The notes below the pieces were generated by a model that ran no database searches, was not told the DNA's origin, and saw nothing but the letters and a program-made list of their open reading frames with translations. This document shows positions 20,577 through 30,301 of a DNA stretch of 64,000 bases, piece by piece. The stretch comes from Lepidostoma basale (taxonomy: Eukaryota; Arthropoda; Insecta; Trichoptera; Lepidostomatidae). Where the stretch lies: positions 354,001 to 418,000 of the forward strand of contig JAHDVF020001598.1 in assembly GCA_022606425.2 (NCBI GenBank), written 5' to 3'. The translations under genes and the position numbers were made by a program. Positions within the stretch are counted from its first letter, which is position 1, and each line of letters starts with the position of its first letter.

Positions 20577-21050
20577 TTTCAAATCAAATCAAATCAATTT
20601 ATTTTCTCAAACGATATTTCAAACACCAATTTAAGTTTAAGGCATCTATTGAGAACAGGTAAAACACAAAAATATATAATACCAGGAACGCATGAGAGAT
20701 GGTTCGAGATTAGGAATACAAGATATTCTCCAAAGTCAAGAGTATTGGTCTTCTGAACGTACTTTCACGAATATGAAAGACGTCGATCTCCGTCAATCAT
20801 GTTCAGCAGTTTGATTGCTCTCCTCACCGGCATCACCAGAGGCAGGTTGGTTCTGCATGCTGGGAGATAAAACAGTCTGTTCTGACGCTGTCGAAGATAA
20901 CCATCTGGAACATAAAGATGGATAGCCTCCAAGATAAGATAGATCCCCTGATAAGTCTGAAGAAATGGGTAAGTGCGCACCCATCTCTTCTTATCTGCAA
21001 ACTATTGGTCCCCAGCATGCCCAAGAGGATACTTACTTGTAGATATACAT
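20577..21050 (-). pseudogene. J (Jockey/CR1-like) LINE 3' end
   Basis: Minus-strand frames give LLGMLGTNSLQIRRDGCALTHFFRLIRG then QPASGDAGEESNQTAEHD in a shifted frame, matching the intact frame at 50213-50788. The 3' end is AATCAAATCAAATCAATTT read in reverse, a (GATTT)n tail. At least two frameshifts. Confidence 0.8.
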
Positions 21051-21054
21051 CTTT

Positions 21055-21420
21055 TTCTTCTTTCGGTGCCGTGTCAGGTCCCCCCAACGTTGGCGATCAC
21101 TATGACAAAGGCATCTCTATCCTGCGCCAATTGGAACAGGTTCTGACCTCTTGTTATTCCTGTCCACTCCTTGATGTTCCGCTGCCATGACAGCTGCCTT
21201 TTACCAACTCCCCGACGTCCCTCCACTTTACCCATTGACATAAGTCGAAGGAGGTGGTACTTTTCTTCCCTTAGCGCATGACCCGAATATAAGACTTTTC
21301 TAATTTTTACACTTGACAACAGCTCTCTATTGGCTCTGGCTTTCTGCAGTACGTTTGCATTACTTACCCTATCGGTCCACTTCCATCACTTTTAAAATTT
21401 AAGGTTCACCTCCACATAGT
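21055..21420 (-). pseudogene. RTE-C LINE C-terminus
   Basis: Minus-strand frame 21074-21319 encodes SSVKIRKVLYSGHALREEKY, KVEGRRGVGKRQLSWQRNIK and EWTGITRGQNLFQLAQDRDA. It parallels 49720, 30838 and 53010. Starts next to a TCTTCTTTCTT block (reverse GAA tail). Confidence 0.75.
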
Positions 21421-21499
21421 CGAACACATTTAACTTTTTTTTGTCGGAGTTTCAGGTTTAGATTACCGTTACAAAAGAAGGTTCTCATTTTATTGCATG

Positions 21500-21610
21500 G
21501 ACAACTTTTTCAAAACTACCAACACACCCAAAACATGTAATCTGGTTATAGAAAATCAACCAATAAAACAGGTCAGGACCTTCAAGTATCTAGGCATAGA
21601 CCTATAATGT
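21500..21610 (+). pseudogene. RTE-B RT-region fragment
   Basis: Frame MDNFFKTTNTPKTCNLVIE, QPIKQVRTFKYLGIDL matches the minus-strand RTE-B copy at 33300-33400. It belongs just downstream of RT motif C. Confidence 0.65.
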
Positions 21611-21649
21611 ACCTATATTGAGTTAAAATCAACTAATGTTTGTGGCTTC

Positions 21650-21681
21650 GACCGGTTTCGGCAACTCGCTTCCATCTTTTG
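21650..21681 (-). ncRNA. Hammerhead-like motif, HH5, decayed
   Basis: The minus strand reads AAAAGATGGAAGCGAG, TTGCCGAAACCGGTCG. GAAA and palindromic ACCGGT plus C are kept; stem II and the first core box are damaged. Confidence 0.35.
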
Positions 21682-21860
21682 GCAGCCCAGAAGAACTAAC
21701 TTACTATCACGCCGTTTCTCTGAAGGGGTAGGCAGAGAGGATGGACTGCCATACCGTTCTGTCTCGACCTCTCTAGCTTTCTCCACATTCATACATCGTT
21801 ACATGCACGCTCATCGATTTTTCCGTCTTCGAATGTGGCCGCTTTACAGTATTTGAATGA

Positions 21861-22005
21861 TTGCAGTGAAATAGGCACAAGTACCAAAAAAAAATGCAAA
21901 AAAACTAAGTATGCAGTTTTGTTCTATATGAACTATTTGAACGAAACTGCATACAGTTTTTTATGTATTTTTTTTTTTTGGTACTTAGTGCCTATTTTAC
22001 TGCAA
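21861..22005. mobile_element. Short palindromic MITE inside RTE-A
   Basis: 145 bp with long inverted ends: TTGCAGTGAAATAGGCACAA at left, GTGCCTATTTTACTGCAA at right, then GTACC, A/T tracts and CTGCATAC/GTATGCAG. Nearly the whole element folds back. The flanking RTE-A sequence resumes on both sides, possibly with a TTGA duplication. Superfamily unknown. Confidence 0.7.
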
Positions 22006-22114
22006 CTATTCATTTGATTCATTTGGTCATGCCATGCTTTCCTTGGTTTTCCACGACTTCTCTTTCCACTCACACAGTTTATATACAACATTTTAACCAT
22101 TTTAAATTTGTCAT

Positions 22115-22247
22115 AGTAAACACGATTATTTAGTGGTTAATCATTAAAAAAGGAGTTTGAGAATGCCCTCGCAAGGCGAAACAAATTTGTCACAAATAAT
22201 TTATATAAATTAAATCCAAGTAAAACCACTAAACAATCGTGTTTACT
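22115..22247. repeat. HH7 foldback element
   Basis: Inverted arms AGTAAACACGATTATTTAGT and ACTAAACAATCGTGTTTACT (24 bp including GGTT/AACC) enclose a hammerhead-like core. Inserted in an RTE-A copy. Confidence 0.7.
22157..22191 (+). ncRNA. Hammerhead-like core with ten-base palindromic stem III, HH7
   Basis: TTGAGAA, stem II GCC..GGC, GAA, ACAAATTTGT (perfect palindrome), then C. Core positions 3 and 8 are U and A rather than C and G, so the pair that they form in known hammerheads is preserved as U-A. The same change occurs in HH4. Confidence 0.45.
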
Positions 22248-22470
22248 GTTATAAATTAATAATGCAGTTTTACAAAACTAATACCTCAACCATCAACAAC
22301 ACTTTAACCATTCTTCTCTCGTCCATTCGCTCCATATGTCCAAACCACAACAGGGATCCTTTTTTTTATTTTACTTATAATACAATTATCTGTATCTTAT
22401 ATTTGCATTTGACACTCTTTCATATTTCCATGCTTCATTTTCATATATTAGGGTCGGGATAAGAACATTC

Positions 22471-22970
22471 ATTGCCTCTCTATATAATAACAAATCTAAA
22501 TGATTAATTAATGTGAGTTGTAGATTACCAATAGTAAAAAAAATAATAATATTTGCTCTAGAATATCAAATCTTTGTTGATCTGCCAGGGCAGGCAATTA
22601 GTAGAAGGTGCTTAATACGGCATTTAGTGTCTGGTGGGCGTGGTATCCGCCCATATCCCGTTTGTGCTCAACTCTTCCCTCTCGATCTCTTTACTCCACA
22701 CGCTCTCGTCTCTAAACCTAAGTCCCTCGTGATCTGAGACGCCTCCATCTCGACTGTAGTGCCCGCACCCACGCTGGCTTTCCACAAGGAGATGCTAGTT
22801 ACCGTTGTTCCAGGGCATAGCACTGTTACGTTCTCGTCAAGACAGACTTAAATTACACTTTAACATTTAAATGAACACGAGTACTATGGGAGTACATAAT
22901 GGAGTTCTAGTGCCTACCCTTATCTATGGACGAGAAGTTAAGAGTAGACATATTTTCACGAGTTACGTTT
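22471..22970. other. Mostly unassigned; small RTE-A fragment
   Basis: 22880-22940 (+) carries the NGVLVPTLIYG region of RTE-A (GTACATAATGGAGTTCTAGT). The GC-richer 22600-22850 has no match and no clear frame. Confidence 0.45.
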
Positions 22971-22974
22971 AAAT

Positions 22975-23235
22975 CAAATCAAATCATTTGTTTTTTCTCT
23001 CACCGTACCGTTTCTGACTCTGTCCCTTAGGCTTATTCCTAACATGGCTCTTTGGGTCACTCGTAGTTTCTCGGCACTTTGTTTGGACAATGTACCAGTT
23101 TCAAGACCATAAGTACCAACTGGCAGAACGCAGGCTTCATAGATTTTTCGTTTCAGGTTGATCGGTATTTTCCGGTTTTTAAGGATGTCACTCATGTTTC
23201 CGAAAGCTGCCCAGCTTAGTCCAATTCTTAAAAAG
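22975..23235 (-). pseudogene. LINE C-terminal fragment, separate RTE-like family
   Basis: Minus-strand frame 22974-23291 encodes LSWAAFGNMSDILKNRKIPI, LKRKIYEACVLPVGTYGLET, SAEKLRVTQRAMLGISLRDR. The TYGLET..KL+.TQRAM pattern is typical of non-LTR elements, but the wording is unlike the other families here. Confidence 0.7.
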
Positions 23236-23241
23236 AAGAAT

Positions 23242-23500
23242 TGGACTATGTATATAATATTTGACCTGTACTTAATAGATGCCTTAAACATTTATGCTCT
23301 TTGTCATGACTTTTGAGTAAATAAACTTTTATTTACTCAAAAGTCATGACAAACAGCATAAATGTTTCAGGTATCTATTAAGTACAGGTCAAATATTATA
23401 TACATATTACATAATACCAGGAACGCATTTGTGATGGTTCAACATTAGGAAGACAAGATACTTTCCAAAGTCAAGAGTATTTATCCCCTGAACGTATAAG
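23242..23500 (-). repeat. J LINE 3' end in palindromic duplication
   Basis: The J 3' UTR is present on plus (23245-23325) and again on minus (23330-23500). The two copies mirror each other across AACTTTT at 23325-23332 for about 80 bp (TATTAAGTACAGGTCAAATA and its complement). The minus copy continues to the ..CAGGAACGCATT..TGGTTCAACATTAGGA segment seen at 20680 and 32430. Confidence 0.7.
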
Positions 23501-23591
23501 GAAGAAACGTAAGGCAGATGATTGCATCATAAGTAAAATTAAAATAGGATCCCTGTGCATTTGATAATACCACAGCAAGGCGAAACATGTC
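23499..23591 (+). repeat. RTE-A scrap followed by HH4 core
   Basis: 23499-23556 matches RTE-A (AGGCAGATGATTGCATCAT, GGATCCCTG). 23561-23591 is a degraded HH4 motif: TTGATAATACC..GGCGAAACATGTC with weak stem II. Confidence 0.5.
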
Positions 23592-23604
23592 ATTCTCATA
23601 ATCG

Positions 23605-23848
23605 ACGACCTTCGTGGCCGAGTGGTAAGTGCTTTTACTGCCACATCATAGGTCCCGGGTTTGATTCCCGGAGATGGCAGTGTGATTGTTACACTCTCTT
23701 TGGTCTGGTGAAGAATTCATCTGACAATGAAATGGCGATAGATTAGCTACCTATCACATATCACGAGAATCAATTTGATAGCTTACCCTTTACATCGATT
23801 TGGCTCCCGCAGTAATAATTTAAAGAGCGATTCAACAAAACAATAATG
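23605..23848 (+). repeat. SINE-1, full length
   Basis: Box A-like TGGCCGAGTGGTAAGTGC, box B-like GGTCCCGGGTTTGATTCCC, GCAGTGTGATTGTTACACTC, the ATCACATATCACGAGAATC block, ACATCGATTTGGCTCCCGCA, AAAGAGCGATTCAACAAAAC. The best-preserved plus-strand example. tRNA-derived; Pol III promoter elements present. Confidence 0.88.
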
Positions 23849-23912
23849 TTCTTTGGAAATTAAAAAACTTTTTTTAATCCGCTATTTAAAAAAAAAAAAT
23901 ATTAAAAAACAC

Positions 23913-23943
23913 AACATGGTTCGGAGGATACCTCCATCTTCAG
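23913..23943 (-). ncRNA. HH2 core, damaged (left arm)
   Basis: CTGAAGA and perfect stem II GGAGG-TAT-CCTCC are kept, but GAAA reads GAAC and the site reads CATGTTG. Probably inactive. Confidence 0.4.
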
Positions 23944-24195
23944 ATGTAAAAATATAACAAAAACTAAACAAAGAAAGACTAATAAATATGTCTTTTCAAA
24001 TGTATGTTTTTTTCTAAATTGTATTATCATCATGTATTATTAATTATTATTTCTTACTGTCAAAAAATAATTGTTAGTAGGTACCTACTTATAACAAATA
24101 GCCCAGATTAATTTTTAAATTTGAAATATTGTATCGAATTTTAAATGCGTTTTTTATTAGTCTTTCTTTGTTTAGTTTTTGTTATATTTATACAC

Positions 24196-24226
24196 CTGAA
24201 GATGGAGGTATCCTCCGAAACATGTC
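24196..24226 (+). ncRNA. Canonical hammerhead-ribozyme-like core, HH2
   Basis: CTGAAGA (fits CUGANGA), stem II GGAGG-TAT-CCTCC, GAAA, palindromic ACATGT, then C. Stem I is excellent: ATACAC just upstream pairs with GTGTAT just downstream, then an internal loop, then ATATT with AATAT. Every conserved hammerhead element is visible; stem III is short and self-complementary, favouring a dimer. Confidence 0.68.
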
Positions 24227-24291
24227 GTGTATTTTTAATATTTTTTATTAAAAAATAATGGTTTAAATGTACTTTTTTGGATTATACAAAG

Positions 24292-24690
24292 TAACGAAAG
24301 TATATTACTATGGAATTCCACTGTGTTAATTCCTTAACTTTCAATAAGTTAAAATAATAATAAAATAATAAAAACTTCTAGAACGCCGACTTTTCATTGG
24401 TTTTAATATTCGTCTTGGATATTTTTTTCTTCGTTTTGATTAAAAGATGAAATATTAGAGGGAGGTGTAGGATTGAAGAGGGCGCAAGATGGGGTAAGAG
24501 GATAATAAATAACTCGTGTTTAATGGCGTTTGGCACTGTTTTACCATGGATCTATGTGCTCCGGATCGCCACCTGCCTGCCTAAATGGTTTATTAAATTC
24601 ATTAATTCCACTATAATTTCCTTCGAGGGCGTCCGAATTCGGATCCGGCCATCTTTGTTCCAATACGGCTGAGCCGCATTAGAGAGTTAA
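24292..24690. other. No recognisable feature
   Basis: 24360-24410 has CTTCTAGAACGCCGACTTTT, a small HH4-arm remnant. The rest is unassigned. Confidence 0.45.
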
Positions 24691-24694
24691 AAAA

Positions 24695-24812
24695 TATTAA
24701 AAATTAAAAATAAAAACAAACTGTGAATTTTCAGCGAAATCGGTTCAGTAATTTTCGAGAAAATCATGGACAGACACACAAACATACATTTATATATATA
24801 TAGATAGTTAAG
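24695..24812. repeat. Dispersed-repeat-like segment ending in (TA)n
   Basis: CAGCGAAATCGGTTCAGTAA, TTTTCGAGAAAATCATGGAC, AGACACACAAACATACATTT, TATATATATATAGATAG. This wording resembles a common dispersed insect repeat, a similarity recalled rather than searched. One copy in this window. Confidence 0.45.
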
Positions 24813-24856
24813 TCTTCATATGTAAGATTCTTATATTAATATTGAATAATATAATA

Positions 24857-25197
24857 AGTGAATGGGCATGCGAATGATGGTGTCACGAACAAAATGATGA
24901 AAGGATCATTAAAATGGTTTGGACATATGGAAAGAATGAATGAAGAAAGAATGGTAAAAAAATTATATGTTAATGATGTAAATGGAACCAGAAATAGAGG
25001 AAGACCGAGGAAAACGTGGCACGATCAAATAAATCAAATATTGAGTGTCGGCCATGTCAGAAGTCAGAGAAATCTACGCGCGTGCATGACACGATGTATG
25101 AATGTTAAAAAATGTCAGGAAAGAAAAGTGTGTCAGTTCATTCTTTCTGCCTACCCCTTCGGGGAGACGGTGTGATGGTTAGTTAGTTAGTTAGTTA
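24857..25197 (+). pseudogene. RTE-A, 5'-truncated copy with TTAG tail
   Basis: Frame 24858-25175 is open for 105 residues: MMKGSLKWFGHMERMNEERM, NGTRNRGRPRKTWHDQINQI, HVRSQRNLRACMTRCMNV, FILSAYPFGETV. Relatively recent by its open frame, but only the C-terminus is present. Confidence 0.85.
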
Positions 25198-25284
25198 AAA
25201 AGATTTGTATCATTTTTTTATTATATTCATCATTTAATTTCACATATACATATATAAAATAAAGGCATCAATAATTCAAAGGCC

Positions 25285-25440
25285 ATAGATTGTTTTATCT
25301 CCCGCGATGTAGAACCAACCTACCAATGGTTATGCCGGTAGGTAGAGCAATATCTTTGCTAAATTGTGTCACCTCGCAGATTGACGTATTTTGTGATAGT
25401 GTAGCTCACCTGAGGGAAGCACTGCCTTTATTATAATTGT
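25285..25440 (+). pseudogene. Jockey-like LINE C-terminus
   Basis: With stops, the plus strand reads NQPTNGYAGR.SNIFAKLCHLAD.RILR, corresponding to N.PT..GRAIS.LN.V.S.IDVF of J elements. Ends before a recognisable tail. Confidence 0.55.
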
Positions 25441-25611
25441 ATATTCATTTAATTACTTGTCATGTATCTTATGTTTCTCGCTCTTTTTATTATTTAATTA
25501 TACATTACATATTATTGTGTATCTCCTACTTATTTCTTAAGTGTATTGAAAAATAATTCTATAATTCTTTGGATATATTTAAATAAATAAATGAACTTAA
25601 TTGAAAATTAG

Positions 25612-25839
25612 ATATTGCAAATATTAGAAGTAAATGCAGTGGGAATAAAAGTGTTATAAACAGAATAATAAAAAGATTAAGATGGTTTGGACACAAGGAA
25701 ATAATAAATGAAGAAAGAATGGTTAAAAAGTATATGTTAACAATCTAAACATGAATAGAGGAAGACCGAGGAAAATATAGTACGATCAAATAAAATAAAT
25801 ATTGAATGTCGGCCACGTAGGAATGTTGGAAAAATCAGT
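25612..25839 (+). pseudogene. RTE-A fragment, decayed
   Basis: AGATGGTTTGGACACA, AATAGAGGAAGACCGAGG, AATGTCGGCCACGTAGG in RTE-A order. Frame lost. No TTAG tail. Confidence 0.75.
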
Positions 25840-25954
25840 TGATTTTATAAGTTTGTAAAATTGTGAACAGTTTTCGTATACTTAATTTTAATTATGACTA
25901 ATCATACTAATGAGTTTTTGTTCTAGAAATAATCTTTCAATTTGTATATTTAGT

Positions 25955-26060
25955 TGTTTGTAACACCTGATGATACCAATATCGGTTGGGAAAACTGCTG
26001 TCGCGACATTCTCTCAACAAGTGTTTAGTGAAAATTAGGGATATTATAACAGTATTGTAA
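25955..26060 (+). ncRNA. Hammerhead-like motif, HH1, partly decayed (core 25967-26002)
   Basis: CTGATGA intact, stem II ACCAAT-ATC-GGTTGG, but GAAA shifted to GGAAAAC and stem III changed to ACTGCTGT. Followed by TCTCTCAACA and the HH1 downstream region to AACAGTTTATAAAT. Confidence 0.45.
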
Positions 26061-26570
26061 ATTTAACAGTTTATAAATTTTTCACAAACTATTTTATTCG
26101 TAATTGTATTATATACGAGTATACTTGCATATCACCGTTTTATACTATGATTCACTTAGATTAAATTTATTAAAATAAATCATATACTTTACAGACATTT
26201 CTCAAGCGTTTATGATTACAATTAAAAAAAATACATGTAAATAAAATGAACAATACAGTAATATAAAACATAAGACAATTAAGATATTCATGAATAATTA
26301 AAAGAAAGAAGAAATATAATTAATCTATGTACTACATACAAATAGTAGTACACAATGTAGTGCATTCTGAGGGTAGCTTCACTATCGTGAAAAATGTAGT
26401 CATTAGAAGAGATACAGTTTAGAAGGAATAAAGTAGAATCGCAAAAGATATAGCAATTGAAAGCTTGTGAAAATAGAAAATAGGATTTATTTATGGAATA
26501 TGTGTGAAAGACGTAAATAAATAAAACAAATATTTTAAATAATGAAAACAAAAAAAAAATATGCATAATT
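26061..26570. other. No recognisable feature
   Basis: AT-rich. The minus-strand 92-codon frame at 26288-26566 is low-complexity hydrophobic translation and not credible. Confidence 0.5.
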
Positions 26571-26660
26571 TCTTTATTATTATGTATTTAGTGTGCTTCC
26601 ACTTGTGTTTATGTTCGACCGGTTTCGGGGTGGAAGCACACTAAATACATAATAATAAAG
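26571..26660. repeat. HH5 foldback remnant
   Basis: Arms CTTTATTATTATGTATTTAG/TGTGCTTCCAC and their complement at 26629-26660 flank a minus-strand 3' half-core (CCCCGAAACCGGTCGAAC). The CAGAAGA box and stem II were lost. Confidence 0.65.
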
Positions 26661-26763
26661 TTTTTTTTTTGTTTTCTCTATTTAAAATGAACTTCTATAA
26701 AGAAATTTCAATTAAAAACAATAATTATATAAATATTTTAAATAGCTAAATTGTACTGTAATA

Positions 26764-27225
26764 TAGGGTGTTTTTTTTAGATGTTTGGTTTTTAAACTAG
26801 CAACATTGATTCTACAGACAATCAATTTGACAGTTGAAAGCTGATTTGTCGTCAGTACGTTTTGCCATTTTATCATAAATAGACTGATGTCAGAACAACG
26901 CTTGCAAATTATGCAAATTTATTTTGAAAATCATTGTTCGGTTCGCCAAACTTATTGTGCATTTTACGGTCGACATAATCGTCCATCCGAGCAAGTTATC
27001 GCACCACGTATACTCTATTGGATAATACGCATCCACACAGAATTGTCGAAAATTGGATTTCACGATTGCGCTTCATTCGAGCTAGCCGTGGCGCTCATAT
27101 GCCCGAAATCATATTTAAACAATATTGGCATAAAATTAAATATTAAATAAAGCCAATTTCATAGACATTAACATTATTTTAATATTTTTTTTTTTCATTT
27201 TGAATATGTATTGTAAGCCTCTAAA
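26764..27225 (+). mobile_element. Internally deleted Tc1/mariner-superfamily element
   Basis: The start of frame 26887-27150 (MSEQRLQIMQIYFENHCSVR) is a mariner-like transposase N-terminus. In another frame the last 40 codons read PHRIVENWISRLRFIRASRG then AHMPEIIFKQYW, the matching C-terminus. The catalytic middle is absent. The ends carry TTTTTTTTAGATG and, inverted, CCTCTAAAAAAAAC as partial TIRs. Confidence 0.65.
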
Positions 27226-27530
27226 AAAAACTATAAATGTTAGATGTAATATTCTGTCCTAGTCCGGGCCAATGGCGTGTTGCTGTAACAATTATTATTC
27301 TTCTCGCCCCAGGGCCGGCCGAGGTGCTAATTAGGCCCTAATCACAGCCCCGAGAGAAGAGTGGGATACAACAAATATTTGGCCAGGATATTATTTGGGA
27401 GGCCAACTCCTGGTACCGGACACGGCATCCTCATCGATTATTGGCCTAACTTCATTTTAACGGAAACCATATTTACAGATTTCAAATAAGATATTAAACA
27501 AATTATACCCAAATAACTATATTACTAATT
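27226..27530. other. No recognisable feature
   Basis: A moderately GC-rich block, 27260-27440, single copy here. No ORF. Confidence 0.45.
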
Positions 27531-27690
27531 AACTCACAATCACGCTATTTCCACTAAAAATGCAGAAATTATATTCAGCTACACTATACTCTTCTTTCAT
27601 ACTTTTTCTGTATCCACAACATTTATACATCATGCCATGCACGCATGGCGACTCCGCACGTGGCTGACATGTAAAATTTGTTTGAATTTT
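27531..27690 (-). pseudogene. RTE-A 3' fragment, decayed
   Basis: Reverse complement of the RTE-A end with ATCACGCTATTTCCACTAA, CATCATGCCATGCACGCATG, CTCCGCACGTGGCTGACAT. Confidence 0.65.
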
Positions 27691-27734
27691 TGATAAACTT
27701 AAACTGTTTTTTTTTTCACTTTTCATTTTAATTT

Positions 27735-27775
27735 TCACAACAGGTTTCGAAAGTTTTACACCTTCATCATCGGGA
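27735..27775 (-). ncRNA. Decayed hammerhead-like motif
   Basis: The minus strand reads CCGATGATGAAGGTGTAAAA, CTTTCGAAACCTGTTGTG. GATGA and GAAA are spaced by a weak AAGG/CTTT hairpin; stem III is not palindromic. Weak. Confidence 0.25.
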
Positions 27776-27887
27776 GAACGATATAAACTCTCGTTCTCTT
27801 GATTATAAATATGTAAAACCTTTGAAACATGACTAGATAAATAAACTTAAAACTGAAAAAAACAGCGTTTAAATTCCCAAAAAAAAA

Positions 27888-28092
27888 ATGAGGAAAACAT
27901 GGCATGACCAAATTAATCAAATTTTAAAGGTTGGTCATGTTAGAAGTCGGAAGAATCGACGCGTATGACTCGCTGTATGAATGTGGAGGAAGCTAGAGAG
28001 GTGTGCCAGGATAGAGTAGTGTGGCGGTCCATTCTCTCTGCCAACCCCTATGGGGAAACGGCGTGATGGTTTTTGTTTGTTTGTTTGTTTGT
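27888..28092 (+). pseudogene. RTE-A copy with (TTTG)n tail
   Basis: GGAAAACATGGCATGACCAA, GTTAGAAGTCGGAAGAATCG, CGGTCCATTCTCTCTGCC, GGGGAAACGGCGTGATGG, then TTTGTTTGTTTGTTTG rather than TTAG. Closest to the copies at 13820 and 34312. Confidence 0.8.
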
Positions 28093-28735
28093 ATAAAAAA
28101 TATCGAAGTACAAAGAATGTGATACAAAACCAAACCTTCACCATCACTTAATCAATTCCAAACACCATTTTATAAATATGTTTACAACAAATTTACCTGA
28201 TAATCCTCTAGCTGCTTTGAAAATCTTGCTGGAGTTGAGTTAGGTACGTAATTATTTTAATTAAAAGAACGGTTAGTTACTATTTATAGGAAAAAATATT
28301 AAAGGTGTAAAATATAATAATAATAAAAAAATAATAATCATAATAATAATAAAACAGTAATTAGAAGGAACAATTACACATAATATAGAGTCAAAAACGA
28401 TGACACATAATAAATTATAGACGATAAACAATAAAAGGAAGCAGATTAAATTAATAAGAAAGTTGACAAAGTTGAAGGTAGTATTATTATTTTTTTGCTA
28501 GATTGTACCATATAGGAGAAAAGTTTTTAATGTATTATATACTAATGGGGAATATGTTGGAATTTGGTTATTTATAACATACAATTAACATTTCTTTGCC
28601 TTTAAAATTTCAAATTTTTCTAATTTCTTTAATTTTTGGGAATTATTTGCTATATGCAAAAAAAAAGTTTTTGGTTTCGAAATGATGGTCAATATTTACA
28701 CAATGATTCGCCTTTTCCGAAAAGATGTTTCTGTT
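28093..28735. other. No recognisable feature
   Basis: AT-rich with (AAT)n-like runs at 28313-28355. Confidence 0.5.
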
Positions 28736-28860
28736 TTATGACGATAGATTAGCTTCCTATCACATGTCATTGGAATCAATTTGATAGCTATACCCTTTAC
28801 ATAGATTTGGCTCCCGCTGTAATGATGTAAAGAGCGATTCTACAAAATGATAAATTAAAA
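28736..28860 (+). repeat. SINE-1 3' half
   Basis: GATAGATTAGCTTCCTATCA, CATGTCATTGGAATCAATTT, GGCTCCCGCTGTAATGATGT, AAAGAGCGATTCTAC. The tRNA-like head is missing. Confidence 0.75.
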
Positions 28861-30300
28861 ACACGTTAACGATCTAAACGGAACGAAATAGTTCTAAGGA
28901 AGAGTGTGTCACGTGTTACGTCATTTGAAGTAATCAGTACTTATCGAGCGAATTTAAATGCGTAATGCATATTCCCCATCTAAAGGCACCTTGCCCTTGT
29001 TTCTACCTCCTTTGTAACACGCATCTTCCCTCACAGTCACGCATCCTAGCATCATCAATATCTCATCATGTTTTCTATGATAAGTGATGTCCCGAGACAG
29101 ACGTGTGCCGGTTTGAACCGGTTTGGACTCAAGATGGAAATATTAAATATGAAATGGAAAATAGTTAATGTGAGATTTGCTAGAATATTATCAACACGAT
29201 ATTAATTTGATAATGTCTTAGCGATGCAAAACATTTCACTTCAATAAAACAAACATTAATTGTTTTTTTGATAAACTTAATGCGTCAATAAGATAATCAA
29301 ATGATTTAACTGAAATCTCTTGATGGAAGTTCATTTTAAATAATTATTATTTATTAATGCGTTAATACTGTTGAACGCCGAAATTACATAGTTTTATGAC
29401 TTAATTGAGAGTGTTTTTTTAATAAATACATATGACCACACATCGTATTTTTTACATCACTTTATTACACGTTTTGGTTATGACACAATATTTTTCGGTG
29501 CACAAAATTTTAACAATATTATGATATAAACAGAGTGATAATTTATATACTAAAAACGGTGGAGTTATTCTTAAAAGTTGAAGGAGGTATTTATAATTAG
29601 GATTGAGGAGAGCGGAGAGATAAAGGGAACATTTCGAACATGGTTATTGAATTTAAAATTAGTTTATAATATTTTCAATATTTTTTTACGGATTTTAAAA
29701 TTGTTTAAATTTCATAATTATTTAATGTTTGGTTTTTTATATTAATATTTTGTTTGTTCATTTTAGATTTGGATGCAGATTTGTAAAAAAAAACAAAGAT
29801 TTTTTTTTATTAAAATTCAATAATATATATTTAATATGGAGTTAAGTATCATTTTTCAAGCAACAATATATTGTGTAATTTTTTCTAGAAGTCATATTTT
29901 TATTAATGAATTATCTAATATTATGCCTTGCAAGCGCATTTTTATTCATATATTTTATTATACTTTTGGGAGGCATATTTAACTATTGACAAATCTAATA
30001 TAACTTTTAGAATATGGGAGTTTTCAGCAATATACATTTTAACGATATAATAATTTCTATTGTATATAGTTTATTTCCATGGCATTGTTAGAAATTTAAT
30101 TTTATTAGTTAAATATGTAATTGTTCGTATCTCTTATAGATTAGTTAAGAAGGCCATTTTTGGTTCTGAAACTGTGTGCAGCGATTTCAAATATAATATG
30201 CAGAGGAGCTATTTAGTACAGTTGGGGACATAATGGTTTTGTTTTTGTGATAATCAAAACGGTTGTTCCAAGAAGATTAAGGATAACAATAATAATAATA
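28861..30300. other. Unassigned; HH3 arm remnant
   Basis: 29288-29345 matches the HH3 outer arm (AATCAAATGATTTAACTGAA, CTCTTGATGGAAGTTCATTT) without a core. The rest is AT-rich with no ORF or repeat match. Confidence 0.45.
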
Positions 30301-30301
30301 A

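Larger units (their letters stand above)
21698..22470 (-). pseudogene. RTE-A copy with two nested insertions
   Basis: Minus-strand RTE-A from the tail (CTATCACGCCGTTTCTCTGA at left) to the MYGSEAW region at 22440-22465. Interrupted by the MITE at 21861-22005 and the HH7 foldback at about 22104-22290. No usable frame remains. Confidence 0.75.
23851..24291. repeat. HH2 foldback element, about 440 bp
   Basis: Inverted arms: left GAAATTAAAAAACTTTTTTT, ACACAACATGGTTCGGAGGA and AACTAAACAAAGAAAGACTA; right TAGTCTTTCTTTGTTTAGTT, TATCCTCCGAAACATGTCGT. The central 150 bp is unique AT-rich DNA. A shorter sibling is at 44959-45229. No ORF. Confidence 0.8.

Noticed and set aside
29095..29125. GGTTTGAACCGGTTTGG palindrome as an HH core
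   Set aside because: No GAAA box and no CUGANGA equivalent; only the ACCGGTT resembles stem III.
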